From an uncultured Clostridium sp. (lineage in GTDB: Bacteria; Bacillota; Clostridia; Lachnospirales; Lachnospiraceae): a DNA stretch of 64,000 bases. Positions 1-9,424 of this stretch are shown in pieces; position 1 is the first letter of the stretch; every line of letters begins with the position of its first letter. The notes under the pieces were generated by a model. The model was not told the DNA's origin, searched no databases, and saw only the letters and a program-made list of their open reading frames with translations. The stretch is taken from positions 28,511-92,510 of the forward strand of contig UQTA01000005.1 in assembly GCA_900543885.1 (NCBI GenBank), read 5' to 3'. The position numbers and the translations under genes were made by a program.

Positions 1-90
1 TTTAACATATGTTTTTTCCTCTTTGCAGTTCTCTTTAAGTGTAATAAAAACAATCTGTTTCTTAAAAAATGATACTTCATACCTGCTGTC

Positions 91-119
91 TTGTCAATTG
101 GTAAACCTTTGGGTATAAT
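91..119 (+). promoter_or_regulatory. Sigma-A promoter of the small protein gene
   Basis: TTGTCA at 91-96 and TATAAT at 114-119 are separated by 17 bp. This is a near-consensus housekeeping promoter about 48 bp upstream of the start codon at 167. Confidence 0.75.
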
Positions 120-166
120 AGTTATAACTAACTGGCGTATTCAGCCGCGAAAGAGGTGTACAGGAC

Positions 167-400
167 ATGAATCCAATGAATTTTCTTGCTTTAAAACCAT
201 CCTGGGAAAAATTCCGGACCAATCACCCGAAGATGATCTCCTTTGTGAAAACAGCTTCCAGGGAAAGCTTTTTAGATGAGGGCAGCCTGATCGAGATCAA
301 GGTTACAAACAGTTCTGGAAAGACCATGGCTGCTAATATCCGGGTAAAAAAAGATGATATTGAGTTTTTAGGAGGCTTAAAAAATGCGCTGGAGAAATGA
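167..400 (+). CDS. Small conserved hypothetical protein (77 aa)
   Basis: No function is recognised. The start is the ATG at 167, preceded by GAGGTG at a normal distance and by a strong promoter, so it is very likely expressed. The protein is basic and soluble, with no signal peptide, membrane segment or cysteine motif. The C-terminal half (alternating charged and hydrophobic residues, then VKKDDIEFLGGLKNALEK) reads like a small mixed alpha/beta domain. A hairpin terminator overlaps the stop codon, so it is a one-gene transcript. Similar short proteins are, as far as I recall, frequent in Lachnospiraceae genomes, but I cannot name a family. Confidence 0.7.
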   Translation: MNPMNFLALKPSWEKFRTNHPKMISFVKTASRESFLDEGSLIEIKVTNSSGKTMAANIRVKKDDIEFLGGLKNALEK

Positions 401-419
401 TTTCCCCAGCTTTTTCTTT
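389..419 (+). terminator. Intrinsic terminator
   Basis: GCTGG-GAAA pairs with TTTC-CCAGC with one bulge on each side. A T-rich tract follows, and the stem overlaps the stop codon of the 77-aa gene. Confidence 0.65.
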
Positions 420-434
420 TTTCCTTACTTTTTT

Positions 435-463
435 TTGACAATTTAATGAAGTGTATATATTTT
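435..463 (+). promoter_or_regulatory. Probable flotillin promoter
   Basis: A perfect TTGACA lies at 435-440. An AT-rich -10 follows, either TATATT at 456-461 or TATTTT at 458-463 (15 or 17 bp spacing). It is about 110 bp upstream of the flotillin start. Confidence 0.55.
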
Positions 464-572
464 AGAACATTTGTATGTTAAAATTCAGATACATATCAAT
501 ACATGCAGATAATACAGCACTTTACTTTAAGCTGCGGACACAGCTTTCCGGCAGTGTCAGAAAGGAGTTCCT

Positions 573-2141
573 ATGTTAGAACTGATCCTCTATTTTGGTC
601 CCGTTATCCTGGTAGTGCTTCTGGTGCTTCTCATCATAACCCAGGGGTATGTAAAAGCCCCGCCGGATCACGCCTACATTATTTCCGGTCTCAGAAAAGA
701 GCCCAGAGTCCTGGTAGGCCGCGCCGGTTTAAAGCTGCCTTTTTTTGAACAGTTAGATAAACTGTATCTTGGCCAGATCACTGTTGATATTAAAACAGAT
801 GAATACATTCCTACCAACGATTTTATCAATGTCATGGTAGATGCAGTTGCAAAGGTGCGCGTGGCAGATGATCCGGCTATGTTAAAGCTTGCTATGCGAA
901 ACTTCTTAAATAAGAACTCCGCCAAGATCGCCGCTGATCTGCAGGATTCTCTTCAGGGCAACATGCGTGAGATCATTGGTACGCTGACCCTTCGTGCCAT
1001 TAATACAGACCGGGATTCTTTCTCTGACCAGGTTATGGCAAAGGCTTCCAAGGATATGGAAAAGCTTGGGATTGAGATCCTTTCCTGCAATATCCAGAAT
1101 GTAACTGATGAACATGGCCTGATCCAGGATCTTGGTATGGATAACACATCTAAGATCCGCAAGGATGCTTCTATTGCAAAGGCAGAAGCTGAACGTGATA
1201 TTGCCATCGCCCAGGCAGCTGCAGATAAAGCTTCCAATGAAGCACGGGTTCTGGCAGAAACAGAGATCGCCCAGAAAAACAATGAACTGGCTATTAAAAA
1301 GGCTGAACTGCAGAAAGCCTCTGACACGAAAAAGGCTGAAGCAGATGCTGCTTACGAGATCCAGAAACAGGAACAGCAAAAGACCATCCAGGCAGCTACT
1401 GTAAATGCCCAGATTGCCAAAGCTGAACGTGAAGCTGAACTGCGCAAACAGGAAGTTGCTGTACAGCAGCAGGCATTAGAAGCTGAGATCAATAAAAAAG
1501 CGGATGCCGACCGCTACGCTATTGAACAGGCAGCCGCAGCTGACCTGACCCGCCGCCAGAGAGAGGCGGAAGCTAAGAAATATGAGCGTGAAAAAGAAGC
1601 AGAAGCGCAAAAAGCACAGGCAGAAGCACAGAAATATGCCATGCTCCAGGAAGCAGAAGGTATCCGTGCCAAAGGTGAAGCAGAAGCTGCTGCCATCCAG
1701 GCAAAGGCTCTTGCAGAAGCAGAAGGTATGGAGAAAAAAGCCCAGGCTTACCAGAAATACAACCACGCTGCCATGGCAGAAATGATGATGAAAGTCCTTC
1801 CTGAGATTGCAGGAAAGATCGCAGAACCTTTATCCCAGATCGACAAGATCACTATTATCGGCGGAGGAAATGGGGCTGATGACGGTGTTGGCAATATTGC
1901 AGGTAATGTTCCTGTTGTTATGGCAAAGCTGTTTGAGTCCATGAAAGAGGCTACAGGCGTAGATCTTGCTGAGATCATGAAGGCAGATACATATGATGCC
2001 AAAGTCACCCGGAATATTAATCTGAATGGGGCTGAGGATGCTTTGAAACAGGTACTCGCTGCTGATACAGATCCCGCTGACAAACTTGTTGCTGAAAATG
2101 GAGCAGCTCCTGATACCAGTTCTGCCACAGTGAATTCCTGA
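573..2141 (+). CDS. Flotillin family protein (SPFH domain)
   Basis: A membrane scaffold protein of the flotillin/YuaG type that organises ordered membrane domains. One N-terminal membrane segment (about residues 5-24) is followed by the SPFH domain (about 25-195). A long Ala/Glu/Lys/Gln-rich coiled coil covers roughly 195-385, with many AEAE/KAEAE heptads, and a conserved flotillin tail follows (about 395-480) with a Gly-rich patch (IIGGGNG). The final 40 residues are Ala/Asp/Ser-rich and probably disordered. The length of 522 aa is normal. The start ATG at 573 has AAAGGAG upstream. No NfeD-like partner, often encoded beside flotillins, is present; the gene is alone between its own promoter and a terminator. 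Confidence 0.92.
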   Translation: MLELILYFGPVILVVLLVLLIITQGYVKAPPDHAYIISGLRKEPRVLVGRAGLKLPFFEQLDKLYLGQITVDIKTDEYIPTNDFINVMVDAVAKVRVADDPAMLKLAMRNFLNKNSAKIAADLQDSLQGNMREIIGTLTLRAINTDRDSFSDQVMAKASKDMEKLGIEILSCNIQNVTDEHGLIQDLGMDNTSKIRKDASIAKAEAERDIAIAQAAADKASNEARVLAETEIAQKNNELAIKKAELQKASDTKKAEADAAYEIQKQEQQKTIQAATVNAQIAKAEREAELRKQEVAVQQQALEAEINKKADADRYAIEQAAAADLTRRQREAEAKKYEREKEAEAQKAQAEAQKYAMLQEAEGIRAKGEAEAAAIQAKALAEAEGMEKKAQAYQKYNHAAMAEMMMKVLPEIAGKIAEPLSQIDKITIIGGGNGADDGVGNIAGNVPVVMAKLFESMKEATGVDLAEIMKADTYDAKVTRNINLNGAEDALKQVLAADTDPADKLVAENGAAPDTSSATVNS

Positions 2142-2166
2142 CCACATTTGTATAAATTTTTTGTTC

Positions 2167-2208
2167 AAAAAAGGGTTGCTGCACATAAACACAGCAACCC
2201 TTTTTTTT
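2167..2208. terminator. Bidirectional terminator
   Basis: GGGTTGCTG pairs with CAGCAACCC, flanked by an A-run on the left and a T-run on the right. It can end the flotillin transcript (+) and the symporter transcript (-). Confidence 0.85.
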
Positions 2209-2211
2209 ATA

Positions 2212-3438
2212 TTATTTTTTTAACCCTACTGTATTTAATTCGCCTTCACTTTTTGCTACTACAACTGCTGCAGCAGCATCACCTACAATATTAGGAATAA
2301 CTCGTGCCATGTTCAAAATGCGGTCAATACCAGCTAACAGACCAATTGTTTCCAATGGCAGATGTACTGCATTCAAGACAATCGTCAGCATCACCAGACC
2401 AGAACCAGGGATACCTGCTGTTCCTACGGAAGCTAAAACTGCTGTTACCATGACCATGATCTGCTGGGTCAGTGTTAATTGAATGCCAAAAACCTGTGAT
2501 GCAAAAATAACTGCTACTGCCTCATAAATTGCTGTTCCATTCATATTCATAACTGCACCGAATGGAATAACAAAATCTGCAATCTTATCACTGACACCTA
2601 ACTCTTTCGTGCATTTTAAGTTTAATGGTATCGTTGCCACACTGGAGCAGGTTGCAAATACAAAAAGCATTGCTTCTTTCATGACCGAGAAAAAACGGAT
2701 CGGACTGATTCCGCCGTACAGACCAGCCATTAATCCACCTTGTACAAAAATGGTAAATAATGCACAGGTAATATAACATGCAGCAATTGTTTTCATATAA
2801 GGAAGCATTACATCCATACCATATTTACCAACAATATTTGCCATCAGACCAAATACGCCATATGGTGTAAATTCCAGAACAATATTCGTAATTTCCTTCC
2901 ATGCCTCTGTCCATGCACGAAAGAAATTCAAAACAGGTTCTCCTTTTTCTCCCAGTTTGATCAAAGCAAAGCCTAACAATAATGAGAAAAAGATGATCTG
3001 AAGCAGATTTTGTGTGCTTAAAGAATTAAATGGATTGGTTGGGATAATGTCCATCAGGGTATCTACAATACTTGGGATTTCTTTTGCATCATAGGCCTGC
3101 GCTGACTCCATCACAAATCCAGCACCGATCTGCATGATATTACATAAAACAAGACCAATAGCAACGGCTATTGCAGTACCGCCAAGAAAAATTCCTAATG
3201 TCTTTCCTCCAATTTTTCCTAATGTTTTAAAATCCTTTACATCTGCTGCCGAACATATCAAAAGTCCCAGCACCAATGGTGCAACTACCATGGTCAAAAG
3301 ACGTGTTAGGATTGTTCCAAGAAATGCCAGCTTTGTTGCTTTCTCTCCAAAAATAAGTCCTGCTGCAATACCAAGAACAAATCCCACCATAATTCTTGTA
3401 AATAAACCCAGCTGATTCCATTTTTTTATTGGATTCAT
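2212..3438 (-). CDS. DAACS-family dicarboxylate/amino acid:cation symporter
   Basis: A secondary transporter of the glutamate-transporter fold (SLC1/DAACS), 408 aa and strongly hydrophobic throughout. HP1 carries a CSS motif (264-266), the TM7 motif reads NMNGT (298-302) where the family usually has NMDGT, and HP2 has GIPGSG (342-347). In TM8 the sequence ILNMARVIPNIVGD keeps the Arg, Asn and Asp equivalent to GltPh R397, N401 and D405. The position equivalent to D394, which binds the substrate amino group, is Asn376. The start at 3438 has a GGGGG-type ribosome site; an upstream in-frame Met would overlap uxaA. It lies directly downstream of a sugar-acid dehydratase, so a sugar acid or dicarboxylate is a more likely substrate than an amino acid (inference). 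Confidence 0.85.
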   Translation of the reverse strand: MNPIKKWNQLGLFTRIMVGFVLGIAAGLIFGEKATKLAFLGTILTRLLTMVVAPLVLGLLICSAADVKDFKTLGKIGGKTLGIFLGGTAIAVAIGLVLCNIMQIGAGFVMESAQAYDAKEIPSIVDTLMDIIPTNPFNSLSTQNLLQIIFFSLLLGFALIKLGEKGEPVLNFFRAWTEAWKEITNIVLEFTPYGVFGLMANIVGKYGMDVMLPYMKTIAACYITCALFTIFVQGGLMAGLYGGISPIRFFSVMKEAMLFVFATCSSVATIPLNLKCTKELGVSDKIADFVIPFGAVMNMNGTAIYEAVAVIFASQVFGIQLTLTQQIMVMVTAVLASVGTAGIPGSGLVMLTIVLNAVHLPLETIGLLAGIDRILNMARVIPNIVGDAAAAVVVAKSEGELNTVGLKK

Positions 3439-3457
3439 ATGTGCACACCCCCGCTTT

Positions 3458-4966
3458 TTATACAAATCTGCATACATGGTCTACTGCAATATCAGAAAAT
3501 CCATAAGCTTCTGCTTTGGTCAGTTTGCCGTTGCAGACCTGAACGATCTCATCTAAAAGCATTTTTCCGCTTTCTTCAATTGTCTTCGTACCCTCAATGA
3601 TCCCGCTTAAATCCACATCCATGTTGTCTTCCATGTGTGTATAAGTCCGTTTATTGGCTGTTACTTTTAAAACAGGTGCAATAGCGTTTCCTGTTGGTGT
3701 TCCCCGTCCAGTTGTAAATATGACGCAGGCACATCCGGCTGCCACCATGGATGTAACAGAAGAGATGTCATATCCTGCTGTATCCATAACAATGGCACCA
3801 TGTTTGCTCGGGCGTACCGCCTGCTCTAATACTTCAACTATAGGTCTTGTTCCGCCTTTACGGATACATCCAAGACTCTTTTCATCCAGTGTAGAAAGGC
3901 CTCCTGCTTTGTTTCCAGGTGTTGGCTGTCCTGCACGGCAGTCCTGTCCTGCCTGTTTTAAATGTTTTTCATATTCTTCACAGACACGGATTACCTGATT
4001 GTGGATCTTAGGTGTTGCTCCTCGTTTTGCCACAATATGTTCTCCTCCGATCCATTCAATAGACTCACTCATGATCGTAGATGCACCAAGATCCACTAAA
4101 AGATCACTTAATTCTCCTACTGCAGGATTGGAAGCAATTCCTGATGTAGCATCTGATCCGCCGCATTCAATTCCCATAAGCAGTTCAGAAATATCGCACC
4201 ATTCTTTTCTTACGAGACCAGCCTGTGCAGCCAGTTCTCTTGCTGCTCTTGTAGCCTTTTCAATGGTCTTTAAGGTACCGCCTTCTTCCTGGATTCCAAA
4301 GGATACTACCGGTTTATCTGTCATCTTCTGGATCTTTTCTCTTAACTGCTTATGTCCTACCGTTTCGCATCCAAGACCGATGATCACAACTCCGTATACA
4401 TTAGGATTACATGCAAATCCTGTTAAAATTTTCTGGGACATGGCTGTATTGTCTGCTACATCTGAACATCCTGTGTTAAATACAATGTTTACTGCTCCCC
4501 TTACCTGGCTTGCAACAATACGGCTTGACTCACTTCCGCAGGCACAGGCTGGAAGAATCAGTACATGATTACGGATCCCCACTCTTCCATCGGAACGTCG
4601 GTATCCCAGAAACTGGATTTTTTCTCCATTTTCTGTTTTCCGGATCTCAACAGGCTCTTCGCCCTTTTCTTCTACCAGTTCGCTTTCATAGTCACGGGGC
4701 ACGCTGTAAATATTGTTATGATCTACCAGGCATCCTTCATTGATTTTTCTTGTAGTCTTTCCGATCAGCTCTCCATATTTTATAACTTCCTGTCCTTCAT
4801 CCAGATCTGTCAGTGAGATCTTATGGGAAAATGGGATTGCCTCTTTTGCTAAAATTTCCAGATTCTCATTTTTGCTGCGGTAATGGACCACTTCCCCTGC
4901 TTTTACATCTCTTACACAGGTTACTACATTGTCTTTTGGATCCATGATCAGTGCATCTACCTTCAT
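3458..4966 (-). CDS. uxaA: UxaA-family sugar-acid dehydratase (altronate/hexarate dehydratase)
   Basis: Iron-dependent dehydratase of the UxaA/GarD family, which removes water from altronate or galactarate to give a keto-deoxy sugar acid. It has both family parts in one chain: an N-terminal SAF-like domain (about 1-90) and the long C-terminal catalytic domain from about residue 110, which opens with RSDGRVGIRNHVLILP. Conserved Cys/Gly patches such as GCSD and GIECGGSDATSG are present. ATG 4966 is preceded by AGGAGG at ideal spacing; the 12 extra upstream residues are not needed. It is the first gene of a two-gene operon with the symporter, divergent from a LysR regulator. The exact substrate (altronate, galactarate or other) cannot be read from the sequence. 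Confidence 0.85.
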   Translation of the reverse strand: MKVDALIMDPKDNVVTCVRDVKAGEVVHYRSKNENLEILAKEAIPFSHKISLTDLDEGQEVIKYGELIGKTTRKINEGCLVDHNNIYSVPRDYESELVEEKGEEPVEIRKTENGEKIQFLGYRRSDGRVGIRNHVLILPACACGSESSRIVASQVRGAVNIVFNTGCSDVADNTAMSQKILTGFACNPNVYGVVIIGLGCETVGHKQLREKIQKMTDKPVVSFGIQEEGGTLKTIEKATRAARELAAQAGLVRKEWCDISELLMGIECGGSDATSGIASNPAVGELSDLLVDLGASTIMSESIEWIGGEHIVAKRGATPKIHNQVIRVCEEYEKHLKQAGQDCRAGQPTPGNKAGGLSTLDEKSLGCIRKGGTRPIVEVLEQAVRPSKHGAIVMDTAGYDISSVTSMVAAGCACVIFTTGRGTPTGNAIAPVLKVTANKRTYTHMEDNMDVDLSGIIEGTKTIEESGKMLLDEIVQVCNGKLTKAEAYGFSDIAVDHVCRFV

Positions 4967-5040
4967 ATTTTTCCTCCTGCTACATTCATTTTTTTGGCTC
5001 ATCTGTATCTCTTGACATCAGTATAGATCTGCTATATGAT

Positions 5041-5085
5041 AAAATCAATTTTATGATTTTTATGTTATTATAAATTAAATTTATA
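5041..5085. promoter_or_regulatory. Candidate LysR operator sites
   Basis: Two palindromes sit in the uxaA-LysR divergent space. AAAATCA-N6-TGATTTT (5041-5060) fits a LysR half-site pair, and TATAAATT-A-AATTTATA (5069-5085) is a perfect 8+1+8 palindrome. The assignment to the LysR protein rests on position. Confidence 0.45.
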
Positions 5086-5101
5086 CGCAAAAGGAGATCC
5101 C

Positions 5102-6052
5102 ATGCAGCTAGAAATGAAATATATTTACACTGTTTATCAATGCGGAAGCTTCTCAAAAGCAGCCGAAAAGCTTTTCCTGACCCAGCCTGCTTTAAGTATT
5201 TCCGTACAAAAAGTAGAACATGAAGTGGGAATGCCCTTATTTAACCGGGACAAAAAGCCTTTGGAGCTGACTGAAGCCGGCATGATCTATATCCAGAAAA
5301 TTGAACAGATCCAGCATTTAGAGCAGGAGCTTGCCATGCAGCTGAATGACCTGACTGATCTGAAAACAGGACATCTGCGTGTTGGCGGAACTCATTATTT
5401 TAATGCCTATATTCTTCCCCCTGTTATTGCAGCTTACAAAAAAAAGTTCCCGGGGATCAGTTTTCAACTTATTGAAGCTGGTTCCTGGGAACTGATTGAT
5501 ATGTTAAAAAATGACAAAATAGACTTGACCTTTAATTGTACTCCTAATCCTTCTGATAAACTGCGTCGTTCTCCTTCCTTTCAGGATACGATCCTGTTAG
5601 CTGTTCCAAGCCATTTTTCTGTAAACCGTTTTTTCACTGAAACAGCCCTTTCTTCCCAGGATGTCCTGGCCCGTAAGTTTGAAGATCCGGATTGTCCTTC
5701 TATCACTTTGCAGGCATTTGCAGATACACCTTTTATTTTACTGACTCCAGGCAACAATCTTCGTAAACGGAGTATGACTTTTTTTAAAGAAGCAGGAATA
5801 ACTCCCAATATCACCATGGAGGTATCACAGTTGGTAACCTCTTATCATCTGGCCAGATCCGGGATCGGGGCAGCTTTTATCAGTGACTGGATGCTGACTA
5901 ACGCACACCCTGAAATGTCTTATTATAAGATCAATTCTCCTGCTTCTGCGCGGTTATTTGATATCGTTACTTCAGGTAAGAATTATTTATCCAAAGCCCA
6001 GAAGGCCTTTATTGATCTTTTTCAGGCTTATTATAAAAATTATATCTATTGA
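5102..6052 (+). CDS. LysR family transcriptional regulator
   Basis: 316-aa regulator with an N-terminal winged helix-turn-helix (about 3-62, including SFSKAAEKLFLTQPALSISV) and a periplasmic-binding-protein-like effector domain (about 90-300). AAGGAG precedes ATG 5102. It is divergent from the uxaA-symporter pair, the usual arrangement for a LysR protein that senses the substrate or an intermediate and controls both itself and its neighbours. The 3' end overlaps the convergent histidine kinase gene by 7 bp. Confidence 0.9.
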   Translation: MQLEMKYIYTVYQCGSFSKAAEKLFLTQPALSISVQKVEHEVGMPLFNRDKKPLELTEAGMIYIQKIEQIQHLEQELAMQLNDLTDLKTGHLRVGGTHYFNAYILPPVIAAYKKKFPGISFQLIEAGSWELIDMLKNDKIDLTFNCTPNPSDKLRRSPSFQDTILLAVPSHFSVNRFFTETALSSQDVLARKFEDPDCPSITLQAFADTPFILLTPGNNLRKRSMTFFKEAGITPNITMEVSQLVTSYHLARSGIGAAFISDWMLTNAHPEMSYYKINSPASARLFDIVTSGKNYLSKAQKAFIDLFQAYYKNYIY

Positions 6053-8604
6053 TCTGACGTATCCAGATCATCTGCTTCTGGTTCTTCCTGAACTAACTTT
6101 TCCCGGACTGATCCTTCCTGGATTGTTTCTTCCGGCTCTTCACTGCCATCCTTTAACTTCCAGCGAAGGATCACCCTAAACAGGTCTCCTTCCACCTCTA
6201 TCTTCATGGTACCGCCCTGGACTTCGGTAAAACTTCTTGCAATGGCAAGACCAAGACCGGAGCCTTCTGTATTTCTGGACGCATCCCCTCTTACGAAACG
6301 TTCTGTCAGCTCTTCCGGTGAGATCTTCAGTTCTTCTGCGGAGATGTTTCGCAGTGTTACCTGTACATATTCTCCGTCTTTTTCTGCTTTAATATAGGCC
6401 CTGGTGCCTTTCATGCCATACTTGGTGATGTTCACCAGAAGATTTTCAAAGATACGGCAGGTCTTCTGGCCGTCTAAGGACGCCGCCAGGCGCTCATTTG
6501 GCAGGTCAAAATGGAACTGAATGCCGCTGGCTTCTATTTTATCAGAAAGTTCAAAACGGACCTGTTTTAACAGACTGACCACATCTACCTCTTCTGGATG
6601 AAGAACTACGGTACCGTTTGCCGCCTTGCTTACCTCAAACAGGTCTTCGATCAGCTCTTTTAATCGCATGGATTTCTGGTCTAAGATCTGGATGTAGGAG
6701 TTTCGTTCTTCTTCGGTAATATTTTCCTGCTTTAACAGATTTACATAAGTAATAATGGCAGTCAACGGTGTTTTTAAGTCGTGGGAAACATTGGTGATCA
6801 GCTCTGTTTTGGTGCGCTCGCTTTTTACCTCTTTTTCCACTGCTTTTTTGAAGCCGTCCTGTACCTTAAATAACTGGTTCTTAAATGGCTCAAAGATTCC
6901 CAGATCTTCCTCTTCTTTCACATTCAGGTTTCCCTCTGCCATTTCCTGGATGCAATGAAGGAGCTTATGGTATTTTTCCTGTACTTTTCCCCAGTATTTC
7001 TTTAACAGAAAAAATAATATAATAGAGTAAAGAACCAGTGCGCCAATGCCCCAGAACCACAGCAGGGAAATACATGCCAGGATCACAAAGTTTGCGATCA
7101 CTGCCTTTCCTATGATCTTACTTGATCTGCTTTCCCAGTCTGTCTGTGAGAATAGATCCAGGCCTGTGCATACCCAGCGTTTGCAAAAACGAAGGAATCT
7201 TCCAAGCCAGGTGCGCTCTTTAAAATAGCGCCATGGGCCTAAGCTGAAGAAGGAACGGAAATTGGTGATACCCCAGTAAAACATTCCGTAAATGACCACC
7301 CAGAACAGGAAATTGGCTGCAACAGCCAATGCATTGACCATAAATGGTAAAAAGCCTGCTTTTGCCAGCTCTGCCTGGAGAGTTCCTGCCATAAAGCTGC
7401 GTACTATATCTAATGGGATCTCCATATTTAAAAGAAGCAGCAGCCAGCCCACTCCGATGACACAAAGAGGCTCAAATGACCAGCTAAATACCTTCATTTT
7501 GACCACTTCCATTCCCGGAATAAAGGGGATGAGAAGTGCTGCCACCAGGACTGCCAGGCTTACATACATAACAACGGTAATAAATCCGTGACCGCTTTGA
7601 TAGTCATAATTGTCATATGCATATGCATTCTGCGGTTTTTCCTCATTCCAGCTTCCCAGTTTGTTTGGCTGGCAGCGGAACTTGATTGTCATATTTTTCG
7701 GGCCGTTAAATTCCAGTCCTGCTCTCCGGTAGCTGTTTGTCAGTCTTGAAGCTAAGGGATCATAGAACTCAAAGCGGCCAATGGAACGAATCAGGCCGGA
7801 GGTATTGCTTTCCAGGCCTTTTACATCGGACACCGTCAGTCTGCCGTTTTCATCAAAATGTACGGTAAACTGAAGTTCATTATCTGCTACAGTACGGGAG
7901 AATATTTCCTGGGGATCATTTACATTGCTGCGCAGGTATCCGCCCTGAGGATCCATGACTGCATAGGAGATCCGGTCATTATACTGGTTATAAAGATTAT
8001 TCCATGTGGTCCCCAGTTCATCAATCATGTCTTTTATTTCTTCTCTGAGAGCCTGAATATCTTCTGTATCTTCCGTATTCTCTGTATTGTCTGCATCATG
8101 GACTTCTTCACTGGTATCTCCTGTAGCTGCACCGGTCACTGCAGCTGTATTTGCTGCCGCATCTCCATCGGCTGCTGTATTGGAAGCGCCCAGTATTTCC
8201 GGTGCACTCTGCATATTTTCTGCACTTACCCCATACGCAGCCCCGGTCCCATCGCCTGCAAGGAACGTCTGGGAATAAGTAAGTATACCACCATTTTCTT
8301 CCTGTTTCTGCTGATGCCAGAGAACGTAGCTGAAATTCATCACCTGGGTGGTCAGATTTCCAAATCCCCCTGCTGCTTCTGTTTCCTGACGGCGGTTCCT
8401 GCTGTTGAACTCTGCAGCCTTCTCTTCCATATAGGGATATAGCCCCACTGTGGTACCCGCAGCAATAAAAACCGTCAGTATCATGGCTATAATTCCCAGA
8501 ATTTTCCAATTGTGGTTCTTTTCCGCCTTGTTTTTTTCTTTTACCACTTCCGTTTTTATGTTTTTTTCTTTCAGATCATCCCTGTTTTTCAAGTTTGTAT
8601 CCAA
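6046..8604 (-). CDS. Membrane sensor histidine kinase
   Basis: Large (about 852 aa) orthodox kinase paired with the response regulator just upstream. Order: TM1 (about 32-56), an extracytoplasmic sensor region of about 290 residues with a low-complexity Ala/Thr/Asp/Glu stretch, a cluster of four or five further TM segments (about 345-560), HAMP-like linker, HisKA with the phospho-His in NVSHDLKTPLTA, and a HATPase domain with an N-box (ENLLVNITKYG) and G-box (GSGLGLAIA). No ATG lies in the first 37 codons. The likely start is TTG 8604, which overlaps the regulator by 29 bp and has AAGGTGG upstream; TTG 8592 is also possible. The ligand is unknown. Confidence 0.88.
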   Translation of the reverse strand: MDTNLKNRDDLKEKNIKTEVVKEKNKAEKNHNWKILGIIAMILTVFIAAGTTVGLYPYMEEKAAEFNSRNRRQETEAAGGFGNLTTQVMNFSYVLWHQQKQEENGGILTYSQTFLAGDGTGAAYGVSAENMQSAPEILGASNTAADGDAAANTAAVTGAATGDTSEEVHDADNTENTEDTEDIQALREEIKDMIDELGTTWNNLYNQYNDRISYAVMDPQGGYLRSNVNDPQEIFSRTVADNELQFTVHFDENGRLTVSDVKGLESNTSGLIRSIGRFEFYDPLASRLTNSYRRAGLEFNGPKNMTIKFRCQPNKLGSWNEEKPQNAYAYDNYDYQSGHGFITVVMYVSLAVLVAALLIPFIPGMEVVKMKVFSWSFEPLCVIGVGWLLLLLNMEIPLDIVRSFMAGTLQAELAKAGFLPFMVNALAVAANFLFWVVIYGMFYWGITNFRSFFSLGPWRYFKERTWLGRFLRFCKRWVCTGLDLFSQTDWESRSSKIIGKAVIANFVILACISLLWFWGIGALVLYSIILFFLLKKYWGKVQEKYHKLLHCIQEMAEGNLNVKEEEDLGIFEPFKNQLFKVQDGFKKAVEKEVKSERTKTELITNVSHDLKTPLTAIITYVNLLKQENITEEERNSYIQILDQKSMRLKELIEDLFEVSKAANGTVVLHPEEVDVVSLLKQVRFELSDKIEASGIQFHFDLPNERLAASLDGQKTCRIFENLLVNITKYGMKGTRAYIKAEKDGEYVQVTLRNISAEELKISPEELTERFVRGDASRNTEGSGLGLAIARSFTEVQGGTMKIEVEGDLFRVILRWKLKDGSEEPEETIQEGSVREKLVQEEPEADDLDTSDQ

Positions 8605-9286
8605 CGCCCCACACCACCTTTATATATTTTGGATCTTTTGGATCCACTTCGATTTTTTCCCGAAGGTTGCGTATATGGACCATGACAGTATCTGTGTTAA
8701 TGGCACGTTCGTTCCAGACACGTTCGTAGATTTCTTCTGCCGGAAAAACTCTTCCCGGATTGCGGATGAGAAGGAGAAGGATCTTAAATTCAATGGGAGT
8801 CACTTTTACGTTTTTGCCGTCTGCAATGACTTCCACTGTCTCCTCATTTACTTCCAGTCCGCCTACCTGGTGGATCTTTGGATTTTCCTTCTGTCCGGAA
8901 TTTAGCCGGTCTAAGAAGCGGTGATATCTGCGCAGCTGGGAATTGACTCTTGCCATTAATTCCATAGGTGTAAATGGCTTTGTTACATAGTCATCTGCTC
9001 CTATGTTCAATCCCAGGATCTTATCCACCTCTTCTGTCTTCGCCGAAAGGAAGATCACCGGAAAGTCGTATTTTTCCCGCAGCTTTGCGGTCATGGTGAT
9101 ACCGTCCATTACCGGCATCATCACGTCTACGATTGCCAGGTCAATGGGCCTTTCTTCCAGGACCCTTAAGCCTTCAAGGCCGTTTTCTGCCTGAAATACC
9201 TGATACCCCTGGCTGCGCAGGAAAATTTCCACTCCCTGGCGTATTTCTTTGTCATCCTCTACTAAAAGGATACTGTCTCCGTTCAT
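8576..9286 (-). CDS. OmpR/PhoB family response regulator
   Basis: 236-aa DNA-binding regulator. The receiver domain has the acidic pocket (E10, D11, D12), phospho-acceptor Asp54 (VDVMMP), a conserved Ser81 and Lys103 (TKPF). The C-terminal winged helix (about 135-233) ends in the typical NTDTVMVHIRNLREKI and GVGYKLE. AAGGAGG precedes ATG 9286. It is first in the operon with the kinase, which it overlaps. A possible -10 (TATAAT on the minus strand, 9370-9375) lies upstream. Confidence 0.92.
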   Translation of the reverse strand: MNGDSILLVEDDKEIRQGVEIFLRSQGYQVFQAENGLEGLRVLEERPIDLAIVDVMMPVMDGITMTAKLREKYDFPVIFLSAKTEEVDKILGLNIGADDYVTKPFTPMELMARVNSQLRRYHRFLDRLNSGQKENPKIHQVGGLEVNEETVEVIADGKNVKVTPIEFKILLLLIRNPGRVFPAEEIYERVWNERAINTDTVMVHIRNLREKIEVDPKDPKYIKVVWGVGYKLEKQG

Positions 9287-9424
9287 ATACTCATTTCCTC
9301 CTTACGGTTTATATAGTAGCAATGAAATTGGAAGAGGCGCTTCATAAAAAATGAAAGTTTTTCTAAAGAATTATAACATAGGAAGGCTTCTCCCACCAGA
9401 GATAGAAAAAATACCAGTAAGAAA

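Noticed and set aside
1582..1785. Lys/Arg- and Gln-rich ORFs inside the flotillin gene
   Set aside because: Shadow frames of the GCA/GAA-rich coiled-coil coding region.
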